Program-made: the position numbers and the translations under genes
Notes under the pieces: generated by a model
Told to the model about the DNA's origin: nothing
What the model saw: the letters and a program-made list of their open reading frames with translations, nothing else
Database searches by the model: none
Assembly: GCA_003134965.1 (NCBI GenBank)
Contig: PLDA01000001.1
Location: forward strand, 248,001-312,000
Origin: Vulcanimicrobium winogradskyi
GTDB lineage: Bacteria; Vulcanimicrobiota; Vulcanimicrobiia; Vulcanimicrobiales; Vulcanimicrobiaceae
Length of the DNA: 64,000 nucleotides
Reading direction: 5' to 3'
In this document: positions 54,024 to 62,820 of the stretch, one piece after another
Layout of the letters: each line of letters starts with the position of its first letter
Numbering within the stretch: the stretch's first letter is position 1

Positions 54024-54833
54024 ATGCAGACCGACACGAGTACCGACACGCTGAAGATCGGAAAGTACGAGTTCCGGTCGCGGCTGTTCGTCGGGACCGG
54101 GAAGTACCCGTCGCTGGAGATCATGCAGGCGGCGCACGAGGTCAGCGGCGCCGAGGTCGTCACCGTCGCGATCCGCCGCATGCACCTCGACGACGCGAGC
54201 GGGAAGACGCTGGTCGACTACATCGACCGCAAGCACATGACGCTGCTGCCGAACACGGCCGGCTGCTACACGGCGAAGGAGGCGGTGCTGACCGCCAAGC
54301 TGGCGCGCGAAGCGCTGGGCACCGATCTGATCAAGGTCGAGGTGATCGGTGATCCGGAGACGCTGTATCCCGACACGCTCGAGACGATCGCCGCTTCGGA
54401 AGAGCTCGTGCGCGCAGGCTTCACGGTGCTGCCGTACGTCGTCGACGATCCGATCGCGTGCAAACGGCTCGAAGCGGTCGGCTGCGCCGCGGTCATGCCG
54501 CTCGCCGCCCCGATCGGGAGCGGCCTGGGCGTCTGCAACCCGTATTCGATCCGGTTGATCAAGGAGCGCGCGAACGTGCCGGTGATCGTCGACGCCGGCG
54601 TCGGCACGGCGTCCGACGCGGCGATCGCGATGGAGCTCGGCGTCGACGCGCTGCTGATGAACACCGGGATCGCCGCCGCGCGCGACCCGGTCCGCATGGC
54701 GCGTGCGATGGGGCTTGCGGTGGAGGCGGGTCGCGATGCGTTCCTGGCCGGCCGGATGGAGAAGCGGCTGTACGCAAACGCGTCGAGTCCGCTGCAGGGT
54801 TTGATCGCAGCCCAGCGCGGCGAGCGCGCGTGA
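54024..54833 (+). CDS. thiG: thiazole synthase ThiG
   Basis: 269-residue TIM barrel that forms the thiazole phosphate from deoxyxylulose phosphate, dehydroglycine and ThiS thiocarboxylate. FRSRLFVGTGKYPSLEIMQ, VAIRRMHLDD, LLPNTAGCYTAKEAV, IKVEVIGD (active-site lysine region), PIGSGLGVCNP and DAGVGTASDAA are all present. Four bases after thiS. Confidence 0.96.
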   Translation: MQTDTSTDTLKIGKYEFRSRLFVGTGKYPSLEIMQAAHEVSGAEVVTVAIRRMHLDDASGKTLVDYIDRKHMTLLPNTAGCYTAKEAVLTAKLAREALGTDLIKVEVIGDPETLYPDTLETIAASEELVRAGFTVLPYVVDDPIACKRLEAVGCAAVMPLAAPIGSGLGVCNPYSIRLIKERANVPVIVDAGVGTASDAAIAMELGVDALLMNTGIAAARDPVRMARAMGLAVEAGRDAFLAGRMEKRLYANASSPLQGLIAAQRGERA

Positions 54834-55150
54834 GCGACGAGATCTCCGTCCACGACCTCAAGCTCCGTCATGACGCCGGCGAAGACTTCGTGCTGCTCGA
54901 CGTGCGCGAGCCGGACGAGATCGCGACCGCCTCGATTCCGTGGGCGACGACGATCCCGATGATGGAGATCCCCGCTCGCATCGGTGAGCTTCCGCACCAC
55001 AAGCCGATCGTCGTGATGTGTCACCACGGCGGGCGCAGCGAGCGCGTCACGCGGTTCCTCACCGCAAACGGCTACGACAACGCGGTCAACCTGGAGGGCG
55101 GCATCGACGCCTGGGCCACCTCGGTCGACGCGACCGTTCCGCGTTATTGA
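54830..55150 (+). CDS. rhodanese-domain protein
   Basis: 106 residues from GTG 54830, overlapping the thiG stop. LLDVREPDEIATASI and a loop VMCHHGGRSERVTRFL with the persulfide cysteine in CHHGGRS mark a single-domain rhodanese. The position after thiG suggests that it supplies sulfur to ThiS. The 3' end overlaps the convergent methyltransferase by 7 bases. Confidence 0.9.
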   Translation: MSDEISVHDLKLRHDAGEDFVLLDVREPDEIATASIPWATTIPMMEIPARIGELPHHKPIVVMCHHGGRSERVTRFLTANGYDNAVNLEGGIDAWATSVDATVPRY

Positions 55151-55722
55151 GCGCGGCGCGCGACGACGAACCAGTGGACACGGCCGGCGACCGCATCGTC
55201 GTCACCGTGCGCCCAGCGTCCGACGATCTCGTCGACCTCGACTTCCTCCATCGAGTCGATCGTGAAGCCGAAGAGCAGCTCGATCACGCCGTCCCGGTCG
55301 AAGTAGGCGTGCGGGATCCCGGCCTCGTCGCCTTCACCCGGCGCGAAGCTCCGCTCGTCGAGCGGGACGCCGAGGCCGTAGCGCGCATCCTTGAACGAAC
55401 CGAGCGTGATGTAGGCCGGCGCGTTCGGGCGCAGGACCCGCCGGAGCTCGGCGATCCCGGCGCGCAGCTTGGGGCTCGCCCCGTGCAGGTACGCGTGTGT
55501 CGAGAGCGCGGCACCGTAGTTCTCGCGGGTGCCGGGGAGCTGCGTGTACGGTGTGCTGTCGGGCACGCCGACGGTAGGGATCTCCGCCTCGACCAGGGCC
55601 CGCGTGTTGCGCCCCGAACCCGTGCCTACCTCGATGACGGGTCCGTCGAGCGGCCGCTCGCGGGTGGACTGGATGAGACGCTCGGTGAGCGGGTGCGCGG
55701 TCTGTGCCGATGACGATGACAT
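55144..55722 (-). CDS. class I SAM-dependent methyltransferase
   Basis: 192 residues. SAM-binding motif I is GPVIEVGTGSGRNTRALVEA; motif II and post-motif residues are in AELRRVLRPNAPAYITLGS. Substrate unknown. Its ATG (55722-55720) and the divergent channel gene's ATG (55721-55723) lie in the same CATG. It is short for the family, so an N-terminal cap is missing. Confidence 0.72.
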   Translation of the reverse strand: MSSSSAQTAHPLTERLIQSTRERPLDGPVIEVGTGSGRNTRALVEAEIPTVGVPDSTPYTQLPGTRENYGAALSTHAYLHGASPKLRAGIAELRRVLRPNAPAYITLGSFKDARYGLGVPLDERSFAPGEGDEAGIPHAYFDRDGVIELLFGFTIDSMEEVEVDEIVGRWAHGDDDAVAGRVHWFVVARRAQ

Positions 55723-57430
55723 GAGTGCGGTTCCTCTGATCCTGGTCGTAGGCGGCGACGCGCTCGCGGTACGCGTGTGCGAAGAGTTGCTCGCTACGCA
55801 GGGACACCGGGTGGCGCTCCTGTGGATGCACGATCTCGGGCTCGAAGAGAAGCTCGAACGGCTCGGCTGCACGTACTATCCCCACGCGCCGAACGACTAC
55901 GATGCGCTGCGGCTCGCCGGCGTCGAGGATGCCGCCTCGATCATGGCGCTCGCCGACGACGACCGGCTCAACCTGCAGGTCGCGTTGAAGGCTCGCGACG
56001 TCAACTCCGACATCCGCGTCGTGCTCCGCCAGTTCAACCAGGTCCTGGGGCGCAAGCTCGAGCAGAACCTGCCCGACTGCTCGGTCCTCTCGCTGGCCTC
56101 CCACTCCGCCGCGACGTTCGTCGGCAACGCGCTCGACCCGTCGTGCTTCTATGCGCTGCAGTTCCCCGACGTCGACGGCGTGCAGACGGGCTTCGCCGAA
56201 CGGGCCGCCGCCGGTCTCGGGATCGCCGGGTTGACGCCCCGAGCCGCCCAGCAGCGGCTGCGCGTCCGGATCGTCGCGCTCAACGGTTCTCCGGTGATCC
56301 CGGCGGATCACGTCTTCGCGTCCGACGACGACGTCATCGTCTTCGGCCGCGTCGAGGTGCTGATCGCCGGCGGCGGGGGCTGGGCGACGTACCGGGTCGA
56401 GCGCCGCAAGCGGCACCTGATGCGCCTGCGGGTCGGGTTGAAGAAGCGGCTGCGCGCGCTGCGGACGATGGACCCGATCCTGGCGCGCGTGATCGGGGCG
56501 GCGACGGCGATCTTCGCCTTCGCGGTCGTGTACTTCGCGGTCGTGCTGCAGCGCGACCCCGTGACCGCGTTCTACTTCGTCGCGACGACCTTCACCAGCA
56601 CCGGGTACGGCGACATCACCCCGCTCGGCCACCCGCCGGCGATGATCCTCGCGAACCTCGTGATGCTGGTCGGCGTCGCGTCGATCGGGATCTTCACCGC
56701 GTTCGTGACCTCGGCGCTGACCCGCGCGCAGTTCACCGCGATGCAGGGCTTGCGGCAGATCCGCACGCGCGGTCACGTCCTGCTCTGCGGCTCCGGGAAC
56801 GTCGGCATGCGGGTCATCGACTACCTGCGCGCGCTGCATCAGAAGGTCGTCGTGGTCGATCCTAATCCGGACCCCGCGCTTGTCGAAATGTCGCGCCGTC
56901 GGCAGATCGAGCTGCTGACGGGGGATGCGACGCGCGACGCGACGCTCGACCTGTGCAACATCCAGAGCGCGCGCGCGGTCGTGGCGCTGACCGACAGCGA
57001 CACGGCGAACCTCGAGGTCGCGCTCGGCGTGCGCGCGCGAAACCCGCACGTCCCGGTCGTGATGCGCGCGCAGGACGAAGCCTTCGCCGGGTCGATCGCG
57101 CGCCAGTTCGAGGCGATCCGCACGTACTCCACGACGACGCTCGCGGCGCCCGCGTTCGCGATGCTCTCGCGCTTCCCGGGGACGCGCGGCCGGATCGCGT
57201 TCGGAGACGACAGCTACAACGTCGGCGAACGGGTTCAGGGAGAGGTGCCGCAGCCTCCTCCGGCGGAGCATTGCATCCCGCTGGGCGTCTGCCGGAAGGG
57301 GTCATTCCTGCACATCGACGCCTTCGAGGAGATGGAACCGTTCGACCGGCTTCTCTTCCTCGTACCGCTCTCGCAGTTCAAACCGGCGCCCGACCAAGGC
57401 CGGGATGCGGTCGCGGCGCGGACCACGTAA
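55721..57430 (+). CDS. TrkA/RCK-domain potassium channel
   Basis: 569 residues. N-terminal RCK (TrkA-N) domain: LILVVGGDALAVRVCEELL, then DYDALRLAGVEDAASI. Two membrane helices flank the selectivity filter TFTSTGYGDITPLG (residue about 295). A second RCK domain follows (HVLLCGSGNVGMRVIDYL, DATLDLCNIQSARAVVAL). Likely gates K+ efflux or uptake by NAD(H) or another ligand. RCK domains on both sides of the pore is a less common order. Confidence 0.88.
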   Translation: MSAVPLILVVGGDALAVRVCEELLATQGHRVALLWMHDLGLEEKLERLGCTYYPHAPNDYDALRLAGVEDAASIMALADDDRLNLQVALKARDVNSDIRVVLRQFNQVLGRKLEQNLPDCSVLSLASHSAATFVGNALDPSCFYALQFPDVDGVQTGFAERAAAGLGIAGLTPRAAQQRLRVRIVALNGSPVIPADHVFASDDDVIVFGRVEVLIAGGGGWATYRVERRKRHLMRLRVGLKKRLRALRTMDPILARVIGAATAIFAFAVVYFAVVLQRDPVTAFYFVATTFTSTGYGDITPLGHPPAMILANLVMLVGVASIGIFTAFVTSALTRAQFTAMQGLRQIRTRGHVLLCGSGNVGMRVIDYLRALHQKVVVVDPNPDPALVEMSRRRQIELLTGDATRDATLDLCNIQSARAVVALTDSDTANLEVALGVRARNPHVPVVMRAQDEAFAGSIARQFEAIRTYSTTTLAAPAFAMLSRFPGTRGRIAFGDDSYNVGERVQGEVPQPPPAEHCIPLGVCRKGSFLHIDAFEEMEPFDRLLFLVPLSQFKPAPDQGRDAVAARTT

Positions 57431-57448
57431 CGACGACGAGGAGGATCA

Positions 57449-57910
57449 GTGCTCCAGGCGGGTGCGAAGGTGCCGGATCTCGGCGCTAGCGACCAGGACG
57501 GGAACGATTTGCGGCTGCGCGGCTTCGCCGGCCGCAAGCTGGTCGTCTATTTCTATCCGAAGGCCGACACGCCGGGCTGCACGGCGGAGTCGCAGGCGTT
57601 TCGCGACGAGAAAGCCGAGCTGAACGCCGCCGGTGCCGAGATCGTCGGCGTCAGCCGGGACGACGTCGCGGCGCAGAAGAAGTTCGCGCTGAAGTACGGA
57701 CTGAACTTTCCGCTGCTGGCCGACACGTCGTCGCAGATCTGCGACGCGTTCGGCGTGATCGTCGAGAAGAACATGTACGGAAAGAAGAGCATCGGCATCC
57801 AGCGCTCGACGTTTCTGGCCGGTCCGGACGGCACGATCGAGAAGGTGTGGCCGCGCGTCTCGGTCGAGGGACACGCCGCGGCCGTCCTCGAGGCAGTCCG
57901 ATCGCTCTGA
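57449..57910 (+). CDS. bcp: thiol peroxidase of the BCP/PrxQ type
   Basis: 153 residues from GTG 57449 with GAGGAGG upstream. VVYFYPKADTPGCTAESQAF holds the peroxidatic cysteine, and KYGLNFPLLADTSSQICDAF the second cysteine. Reduces hydroperoxides using thioredoxin. The next gene follows at once. Confidence 0.93.
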   Translation: MLQAGAKVPDLGASDQDGNDLRLRGFAGRKLVVYFYPKADTPGCTAESQAFRDEKAELNAAGAEIVGVSRDDVAAQKKFALKYGLNFPLLADTSSQICDAFGVIVEKNMYGKKSIGIQRSTFLAGPDGTIEKVWPRVSVEGHAAAVLEAVRSL

Positions 57911-57924
57911 CGGCGACGGCGCGC

Positions 57925-58686
57925 GTGACGGTCGCGGGATCGAGCTCGTCGATTCCGCGCCCCGACCGAGCCTGCAGCTCGTACCTGGTCGACGACGGCG
58001 AGACGCCGATCGTGCTCGATCTGGGCACGGGCGCATTCGCCAACCTGCGCCGCCACGCCGACTACGACCGGCTCGGTGCGGTGGTGATCAGCCACATGCA
58101 CGCGGACCACTTCATCGACCTGATCCCGCTCCGCTACGCGCTGCGCTATGGTGCGCACCGGAGCGAGAAGAAGCTGCCGGTCCACCTGCCGCCGGGCGGA
58201 CTCGCGATGCTGCGCACGCTGGTTTCGGCGTTCCCGCACGAGGGCGGCGATTTCTTGGACGACGTGTTCGCGCTCTCCGAATACGATCCGTCGCGGCCGC
58301 TCGCGATCGAGGGCGTCACGCTGCGCTTCGCGCACACCGCGCACTACATCCCGGCGTTCGCGGTCCGCTGGGAGCGCGACGGCATCAGCGTGACCTACTC
58401 GGCCGACACCGCGCCCGACGAGCGGGTCACGACGCTCGCGCGCGAGACCGACGTCTTCCTCTGCGAGGCGACGCTGCGGCACGGTGAGGTGGAGCAGGGC
58501 CTGCGCGGGCATTCGTCGGCGGCCGACGCCGCCGGGATGGCGCGCGACGCCGGCGTGCGCCGGCTCGTCCTCACGCACTATCCCGAGGAAGCGACCTCGC
58601 GCGACCTCGACCAAGCCGCGCGCGCGATCTTCGCCGGCGAGATCATCGTGGCCGACGACCACACGACGCTCGATCTCGCGCGCTAG
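57925..58686 (+). CDS. MBL-fold metallohydrolase (RNase Z-like)
   Basis: 253 residues from GTG 57925 (VTVAGSSSSIPRP); a CTG at 57907 overlaps the previous stop as CTGA. HMHADHFIDL is the HxHxDH zinc motif, followed by YSADTAPDE and GHSSAADAAGMA. Resembles the ribonuclease Z/ElaC group and cyclic phosphodiesterase-like MBL proteins, but lacks an obvious exosite. The 3' end overlaps pyrE by 4 bases. Confidence 0.83.
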   Translation: MTVAGSSSSIPRPDRACSSYLVDDGETPIVLDLGTGAFANLRRHADYDRLGAVVISHMHADHFIDLIPLRYALRYGAHRSEKKLPVHLPPGGLAMLRTLVSAFPHEGGDFLDDVFALSEYDPSRPLAIEGVTLRFAHTAHYIPAFAVRWERDGISVTYSADTAPDERVTTLARETDVFLCEATLRHGEVEQGLRGHSSAADAAGMARDAGVRRLVLTHYPEEATSRDLDQAARAIFAGEIIVADDHTTLDLAR

Positions 58687-59261
58687 TTTTGTCTTGGGCC
58701 GCCCTCGCCGCGGGGGAGGGAGAACTGGATCAGCGAGCCGACCGGCGCAAGGCCGCGAGAGATCACGGCGTAGGGGCTGACCTTCATGTTCAGCTCTTCG
58801 AGCCGCGCCTTCGCAGCGAGCAGCTCGCGGCCGCTGGTGACGACGTCCTCGAGCAGCAGCACGTGCAGTCCGCCCTGGATCGGACCCTCGACGTACTCTT
58901 CGGCAAAGGCCCCGTACTGTTTGGGCTGCTTGCGCACGACGATCATCGGCAAGCCGGTCAGCTGCGAGACCGCGGTGGCGATGATCACGCCGCCGAGCTC
59001 GGTTCCGCCGATCACGTTCGGGTTGAGCTCGGAGATGACCGGCACGAAGAGGCGGGCGATCCGGCGCAGGACCTGCGGGTCGGCGAACAGTTTGAACTTG
59101 TCGATGTAGTAGTCGCTGCGCGCGCCGCCCGAGAGCAGGTAGTCGCCGCGCGTGAGCGCGCGCTCCACGATGATGTTCCTCAGCCAGCGCAGCTCGGGGA
59201 TCCGCGCGATCGGGCTCGTCGGCTCGTCGAACACTAGATCTCCCACTCGTACGCGTTCCAC
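58683..59261 (-). CDS. pyrE: orotate phosphoribosyltransferase-like protein
   Basis: 192 residues. VERALTRGDYLLSGGARSDYYIDKFK, VIGGTELGGVIIATAVSQL, VVRKQPKQYG and the PRPP loop HVLLLEDVVTSGRELL match PyrE. Catalyses orotate to OMP in pyrimidine synthesis. The first 20 residues are an unusual N-terminal extension. It overlaps the 3' end of the lipoprotein gene. Confidence 0.87.
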   Translation of the reverse strand: MERVRVGDLVFDEPTSPIARIPELRWLRNIIVERALTRGDYLLSGGARSDYYIDKFKLFADPQVLRRIARLFVPVISELNPNVIGGTELGGVIIATAVSQLTGLPMIVVRKQPKQYGAFAEEYVEGPIQGGLHVLLLEDVVTSGRELLAAKARLEELNMKVSPYAVISRGLAPVGSLIQFSLPRGEGGPRQN

Positions 59262-60898
59262 GCTTCGTTGACCGGATTCGGTGCGAAGCCTTTGAACGCC
59301 GGGTTGATCGGCTGCGCCTGCCGCGGGAACCAGAGGTAGTCCTCAGGAACGTCGCGTGCCAGCAGCTTCTGAATCGTCGAGTAGGCCTTCTTGCGGTCGG
59401 GCTCGTCGTATGACGCCAGCGCCGCCGCCTGCGCGGCGTCCATCTCGCTCTTGTTGCAGTAGCGCGTGTAGTTCACGCCGTCGGGATGGCCAGGTCGCGG
59501 GATTTGGTCGCATTGGAAGAGCGAATGGTCGTCGGGATCGAATCCGGCGATCCAGCCGGAGACGGCGAGATCGTACTTGCCGGTGGTCAAGATACCGCCT
59601 TGGCCGTAGGTGGCGAAGAAGAGGTTGGCCGGATACGCCTTGATCGGCGTGTCGATCCCGGCCTCTTTCAGCATCGACTGAATCTGCACGGTGACGAGCT
59701 TGCGCGTGGCGTTCTCGACGTTGAACGAGAGCTGCAGCGAGAGCGGCTGGCCGTTCTTGCGCATCATCCCGTCGGGTCCAGGGTTCCAGCCCGCTTCGGC
59801 GAGCAGCTGCTTCGCCTTTGCGACGTCGTGCGGATACTTGGTCACGTCCGGCTCGTACGACCACGAGAACGGCGGCTGGTCGGCCCAGGCGACGACCGCG
59901 CTGCCGGCGGTGTTCTTGTCGACCAGCGACTGCTTGTCGACCGCATACGCGATCGCGCGCCGCACCCGCACGTCGTTCAGCGGCGCGCGCGAGGTGTTCA
60001 TCTGCATTCCCAGTGTCTGCGGCTGGTCGTTGAGGATCGTCGTGATCCCCGGCAGCGTCTTGAGCTGCTTGTATAGCTGCGGTGAGGCTTCGAAGATCCA
60101 GTCGACGTCGTGCGTGCGCAGCGCGTTCAACGACGTGTTCTCGTCGGGGATCTCGCGGACGAAGATGCGGCGCAGCTTCGGCTTCCCGCGGAAATAGTCG
60201 TCGTTCGCGACGAGCTCGATGTGGTCGCCGCGCACCCACGAGGCGACCTTGAACGCACCGGTCCCGATCGGCTGCTGGTTGAACGGGATCTTGTTGAGGT
60301 TCGGGTACTTCGCGAGCAGGTGCTCCGGAATGATGCAGACCGGATCGTCGCTCTCGGCGAACACGGTGTTCACGAACGGCGCGAACTTGTGCTTGAGGTG
60401 GAAGACGACCGTCGTGTCGTTCGGCGTGTCGACCGACTGCACGTCCTCGTAGCCGACCCGCGCGTTCACGTTGTTCGCACTGTTCATCATCGCTTGCCAA
60501 GTGAACTTGACGTCCTTGCTCGAGAACGGCACACCGTCGTGCCACTTCACGCCGTCGTGGAGGTGGTACGTGATCGTGAGACCGTCTTGACTGATCCCGC
60601 CGTTCGTCACGCTCGGGACCTCGGTCGCCAGGATGGGGATGGTCTTTTTCGTGCGGCCGTCGACGCTGAGGAGCGTGTCGAACGAGAGACGGTTGAGGAA
60701 ACCCTCCGTCGTGTTCGCCGCGAGGATCGGGTTGAGCGTGTTCGGCGCCCGCTGGATCGCGACGCGAAGCTCCCCCGGGATGGTGCCTGCGCCGCCTCCC
60801 GTGCTGACGCTCAGTGCGGTGGCACTCTGGTCTCCTACCTTCGTGCACGCGCTGACGGACAGCGCGCACGCGAGCGCGCCGATCACGAGTCTACGCAA
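59234..60898 (-). CDS. ABC transporter peptide-binding lipoprotein (SBP family 5)
   Basis: 554 residues from TTG 60898 with GGAGGAG upstream. A lipobox (LSVSAC) is followed by the SBP_5 fold: LRVAIQRAPNTLNPILAANT, DGVKWHDGVPFSSKDVKFTW, GTGAFKVASWVRGDHIELV and LNDVRVRRAIAYAVDKQSLV. Binds oligopeptides or similar. No permease or ATPase genes adjoin it. Confidence 0.9.
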   Translation of the reverse strand: MRRLVIGALACALSVSACTKVGDQSATALSVSTGGGAGTIPGELRVAIQRAPNTLNPILAANTTEGFLNRLSFDTLLSVDGRTKKTIPILATEVPSVTNGGISQDGLTITYHLHDGVKWHDGVPFSSKDVKFTWQAMMNSANNVNARVGYEDVQSVDTPNDTTVVFHLKHKFAPFVNTVFAESDDPVCIIPEHLLAKYPNLNKIPFNQQPIGTGAFKVASWVRGDHIELVANDDYFRGKPKLRRIFVREIPDENTSLNALRTHDVDWIFEASPQLYKQLKTLPGITTILNDQPQTLGMQMNTSRAPLNDVRVRRAIAYAVDKQSLVDKNTAGSAVVAWADQPPFSWSYEPDVTKYPHDVAKAKQLLAEAGWNPGPDGMMRKNGQPLSLQLSFNVENATRKLVTVQIQSMLKEAGIDTPIKAYPANLFFATYGQGGILTTGKYDLAVSGWIAGFDPDDHSLFQCDQIPRPGHPDGVNYTRYCNKSEMDAAQAAALASYDEPDRKKAYSTIQKLLARDVPEDYLWFPRQAQPINPAFKGFAPNPVNEAWNAYEWEI

Positions 60899-60912
60899 AA
60901 CCGGGTCTCCTC

Positions 60913-62820
60913 CTAGCGGCGCTTGGCCGCCGTCTTTTTCGCCGTCGTTTTCTTTGTGGCCGCTTTGCGGGCCGGCGCACCGCGCGCCGGAGCTTTTTTC
61001 GTGGCGACCTTCTTCGGCGCGGCCTTCTTGCCGACCGCGCGCGCCGGCGCCGACTTCTTCGGCATCGGCTTTTTCGCCGCTGCGGCCTTCCTGGCCGGTG
61101 CGGACTTCTTCGACGCCGGACGGGCCGGACTCGCCTTTTGGGCGGCCGCCTTCGCCGGCATGGCCTTTTTGGAGCCGGCCTTGGCCGGCGTGGCTTTCTT
61201 GGCGTGAGCCGGCTTCGCCGGCGAATGCCGTGCGCTCGCCGCCTTGGGCGGGGTCTTCGCAGCGGCTTTTGCCACCGGTTTGGCAGCAGCCGCCTTCGCG
61301 GGAGCAGCCTTGGCGGCGGGCTTCGCGACCGGTTTCGCGACGGGCTTTGTGACCGGCTTCGCGACCGGCTTCGCGACGGGCTTCGCGACGGGCTTCGCGA
61401 CGGGCTTCGCGACGGGCTTCGCGATGGGTGCGGCGGCTTTGGCTTTCGCGGGCGCCGCGGCTTTTACGGGAGCCGGGGGCTTTGCGGGAGCCGGAGGCTT
61501 TGCGGGAGCCGGGGGCTTTACCGCGACCGGTTCGGGTACAGGCGCCTCGGCGGTGCTCGGAGGCGCCGGCTTTTTCTTGGGGGCCGGTTTCTTGGGCGGC
61601 TCGGGAGCCGGGTCGAGGCTCGCCGGCTCGGATGCGGGCTGCTGCGCCTCGGCCTGCTGTGCCGGGGCCGGAGGAGGGCTCGAGGTCTGGGGACGTTCCG
61701 GCGGGCGCTCCGGAGAGGTCTGCGGGGGCCGGGCCGCCTTCGCGGTTGCGCGGGCCTTGCGAACTTGCTTCGCCGGTTCCGGCGCGACCTCGTCGGTCTT
61801 CTGCGGCTCGGGCGGAGCGGGTTCGGGGACGGGCTCGGGTTCGGGCTCTCGCACCACGCGGAGCGCGACGCGGCGCAGGACGCCGCCCATCGGGAAGACG
61901 ATCTCGTTGATGTCGAGCTCGTCCAGCACGTGCAGCACGACGTCGAACGCGCCGCCCTGATCCTTCGGCGAGTGCGCGTCGGAACCGATCGCAATCGCGA
62001 CGCCGCGTTCCTTCGCCTTGCGCAAGAACCGCTTGTTGGCGTCGAGGTAGCGGTCTTTCTCCTCGACGTCGTGGTCGCGGTAAAAGAAGCGCGAGTTGAA
62101 CTCGACCGCCATGCCGCGCGCGGCGGCGGCGGCGAGGACGCGGTCCTCGTACTCGCTGAGTTTGGCGTCGTCGGGCCAGTGGCCGAACACGGCCGGGACG
62201 AAGAAGTGGCCGATGATGTGGCCGGGGAGCCGTTCGATCGCATCGACGAGCACGGTGACGTACAGCTCCCACGTCTGCTCGGTTCCGACCACGTCGAAGA
62301 GATCGCTGAACTCGGGATTGTCGAACGGCCACGGCCAGTTCTCGCCGTGAACCGGATGCGTGATCGGGATGAAGTGCACCGAGCGCACGATGCCGTCGGG
62401 CCGCATCGCGTCGACGATGTTCTGCGCGTCAGGACGCGAACGCGGGTCGTTGTCGACCTCGGCGCCGATCGAATAGCGCATGCCGCGGCGCAGCCCCTCG
62501 CTCACGACCGCCGCGTGCCCCACGTCGACGTTCGCGGTCTCGGCGGCCCCGTACAGATCGCCGGCCTGCGCGAGCTTGAGTGCGCGGCGCACGAGGTTCA
62601 CCGCGGCCGGGTCTTCGAAGGTCAGGTAGTTCATATGATCCGCGACCATCAGGAAGCGCGGAAAACCACGCCGGCAAGCATGGTAGAACCACAGGAACAG
62701 CATCCGTGCGGTCAGCGGAAGCGGACGCTCCTCGAGGTAGGGCTTGTGCTCGCCTTTGGCGTGACCGTGCGTGTCGGGGATTGCGTAGAGGCGCGGGTCG
62801 CGCTCGTTGTTATCGTTCAA
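60913..62820 (-). CDS. PHP-domain hydrolase with histone-H1-like basic tail
   Basis: 635 residues. Residues 1-325 are a PHP domain: DTHGH (H18, H20), VADHMN (D61, H62), GAEVDND (E121), IIGHFF (H205) and GSDAHS (D281, H283), which bind three metals. Residues 326-440 are rich in Pro/Glu. Residues 440-635 are Ala/Lys/Pro-rich, with KPVA repeats and an AKK-rich end (KKTTAKKTAAKRR), very basic and resembling histone H1. It may bind DNA or RNA through this tail. The start overlaps the pyroglutamyl-peptidase gene by 11 bases. Confidence 0.8.
   Translation of the reverse strand: MNDNNERDPRLYAIPDTHGHAKGEHKPYLEERPLPLTARMLFLWFYHACRRGFPRFLMVADHMNYLTFEDPAAVNLVRRALKLAQAGDLYGAAETANVDVGHAAVVSEGLRRGMRYSIGAEVDNDPRSRPDAQNIVDAMRPDGIVRSVHFIPITHPVHGENWPWPFDNPEFSDLFDVVGTEQTWELYVTVLVDAIERLPGHIIGHFFVPAVFGHWPDDAKLSEYEDRVLAAAAARGMAVEFNSRFFYRDHDVEEKDRYLDANKRFLRKAKERGVAIAIGSDAHSPKDQGGAFDVVLHVLDELDINEIVFPMGGVLRRVALRVVREPEPEPVPEPAPPEPQKTDEVAPEPAKQVRKARATAKAARPPQTSPERPPERPQTSSPPPAPAQQAEAQQPASEPASLDPAPEPPKKPAPKKKPAPPSTAEAPVPEPVAVKPPAPAKPPAPAKPPAPVKAAAPAKAKAAAPIAKPVAKPVAKPVAKPVAKPVAKPVTKPVAKPVAKPAAKAAPAKAAAAKPVAKAAAKTPPKAASARHSPAKPAHAKKATPAKAGSKKAMPAKAAAQKASPARPASKKSAPARKAAAAKKPMPKKSAPARAVGKKAAPKKVATKKAPARGAPARKAATKKTTAKKTAAKRR
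61319..61426 (-). repeat. 12-base tandem repeat coding KPVA in the PHP protein tail
   Basis: About nine copies of a GGCTTCGCGACG-like unit with point differences, coding (A)KPV repeats. Length variation is expected at this site. A second repeat of 18 bases (KPPAPA) lies at about 61465-61522. Confidence 0.8.
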
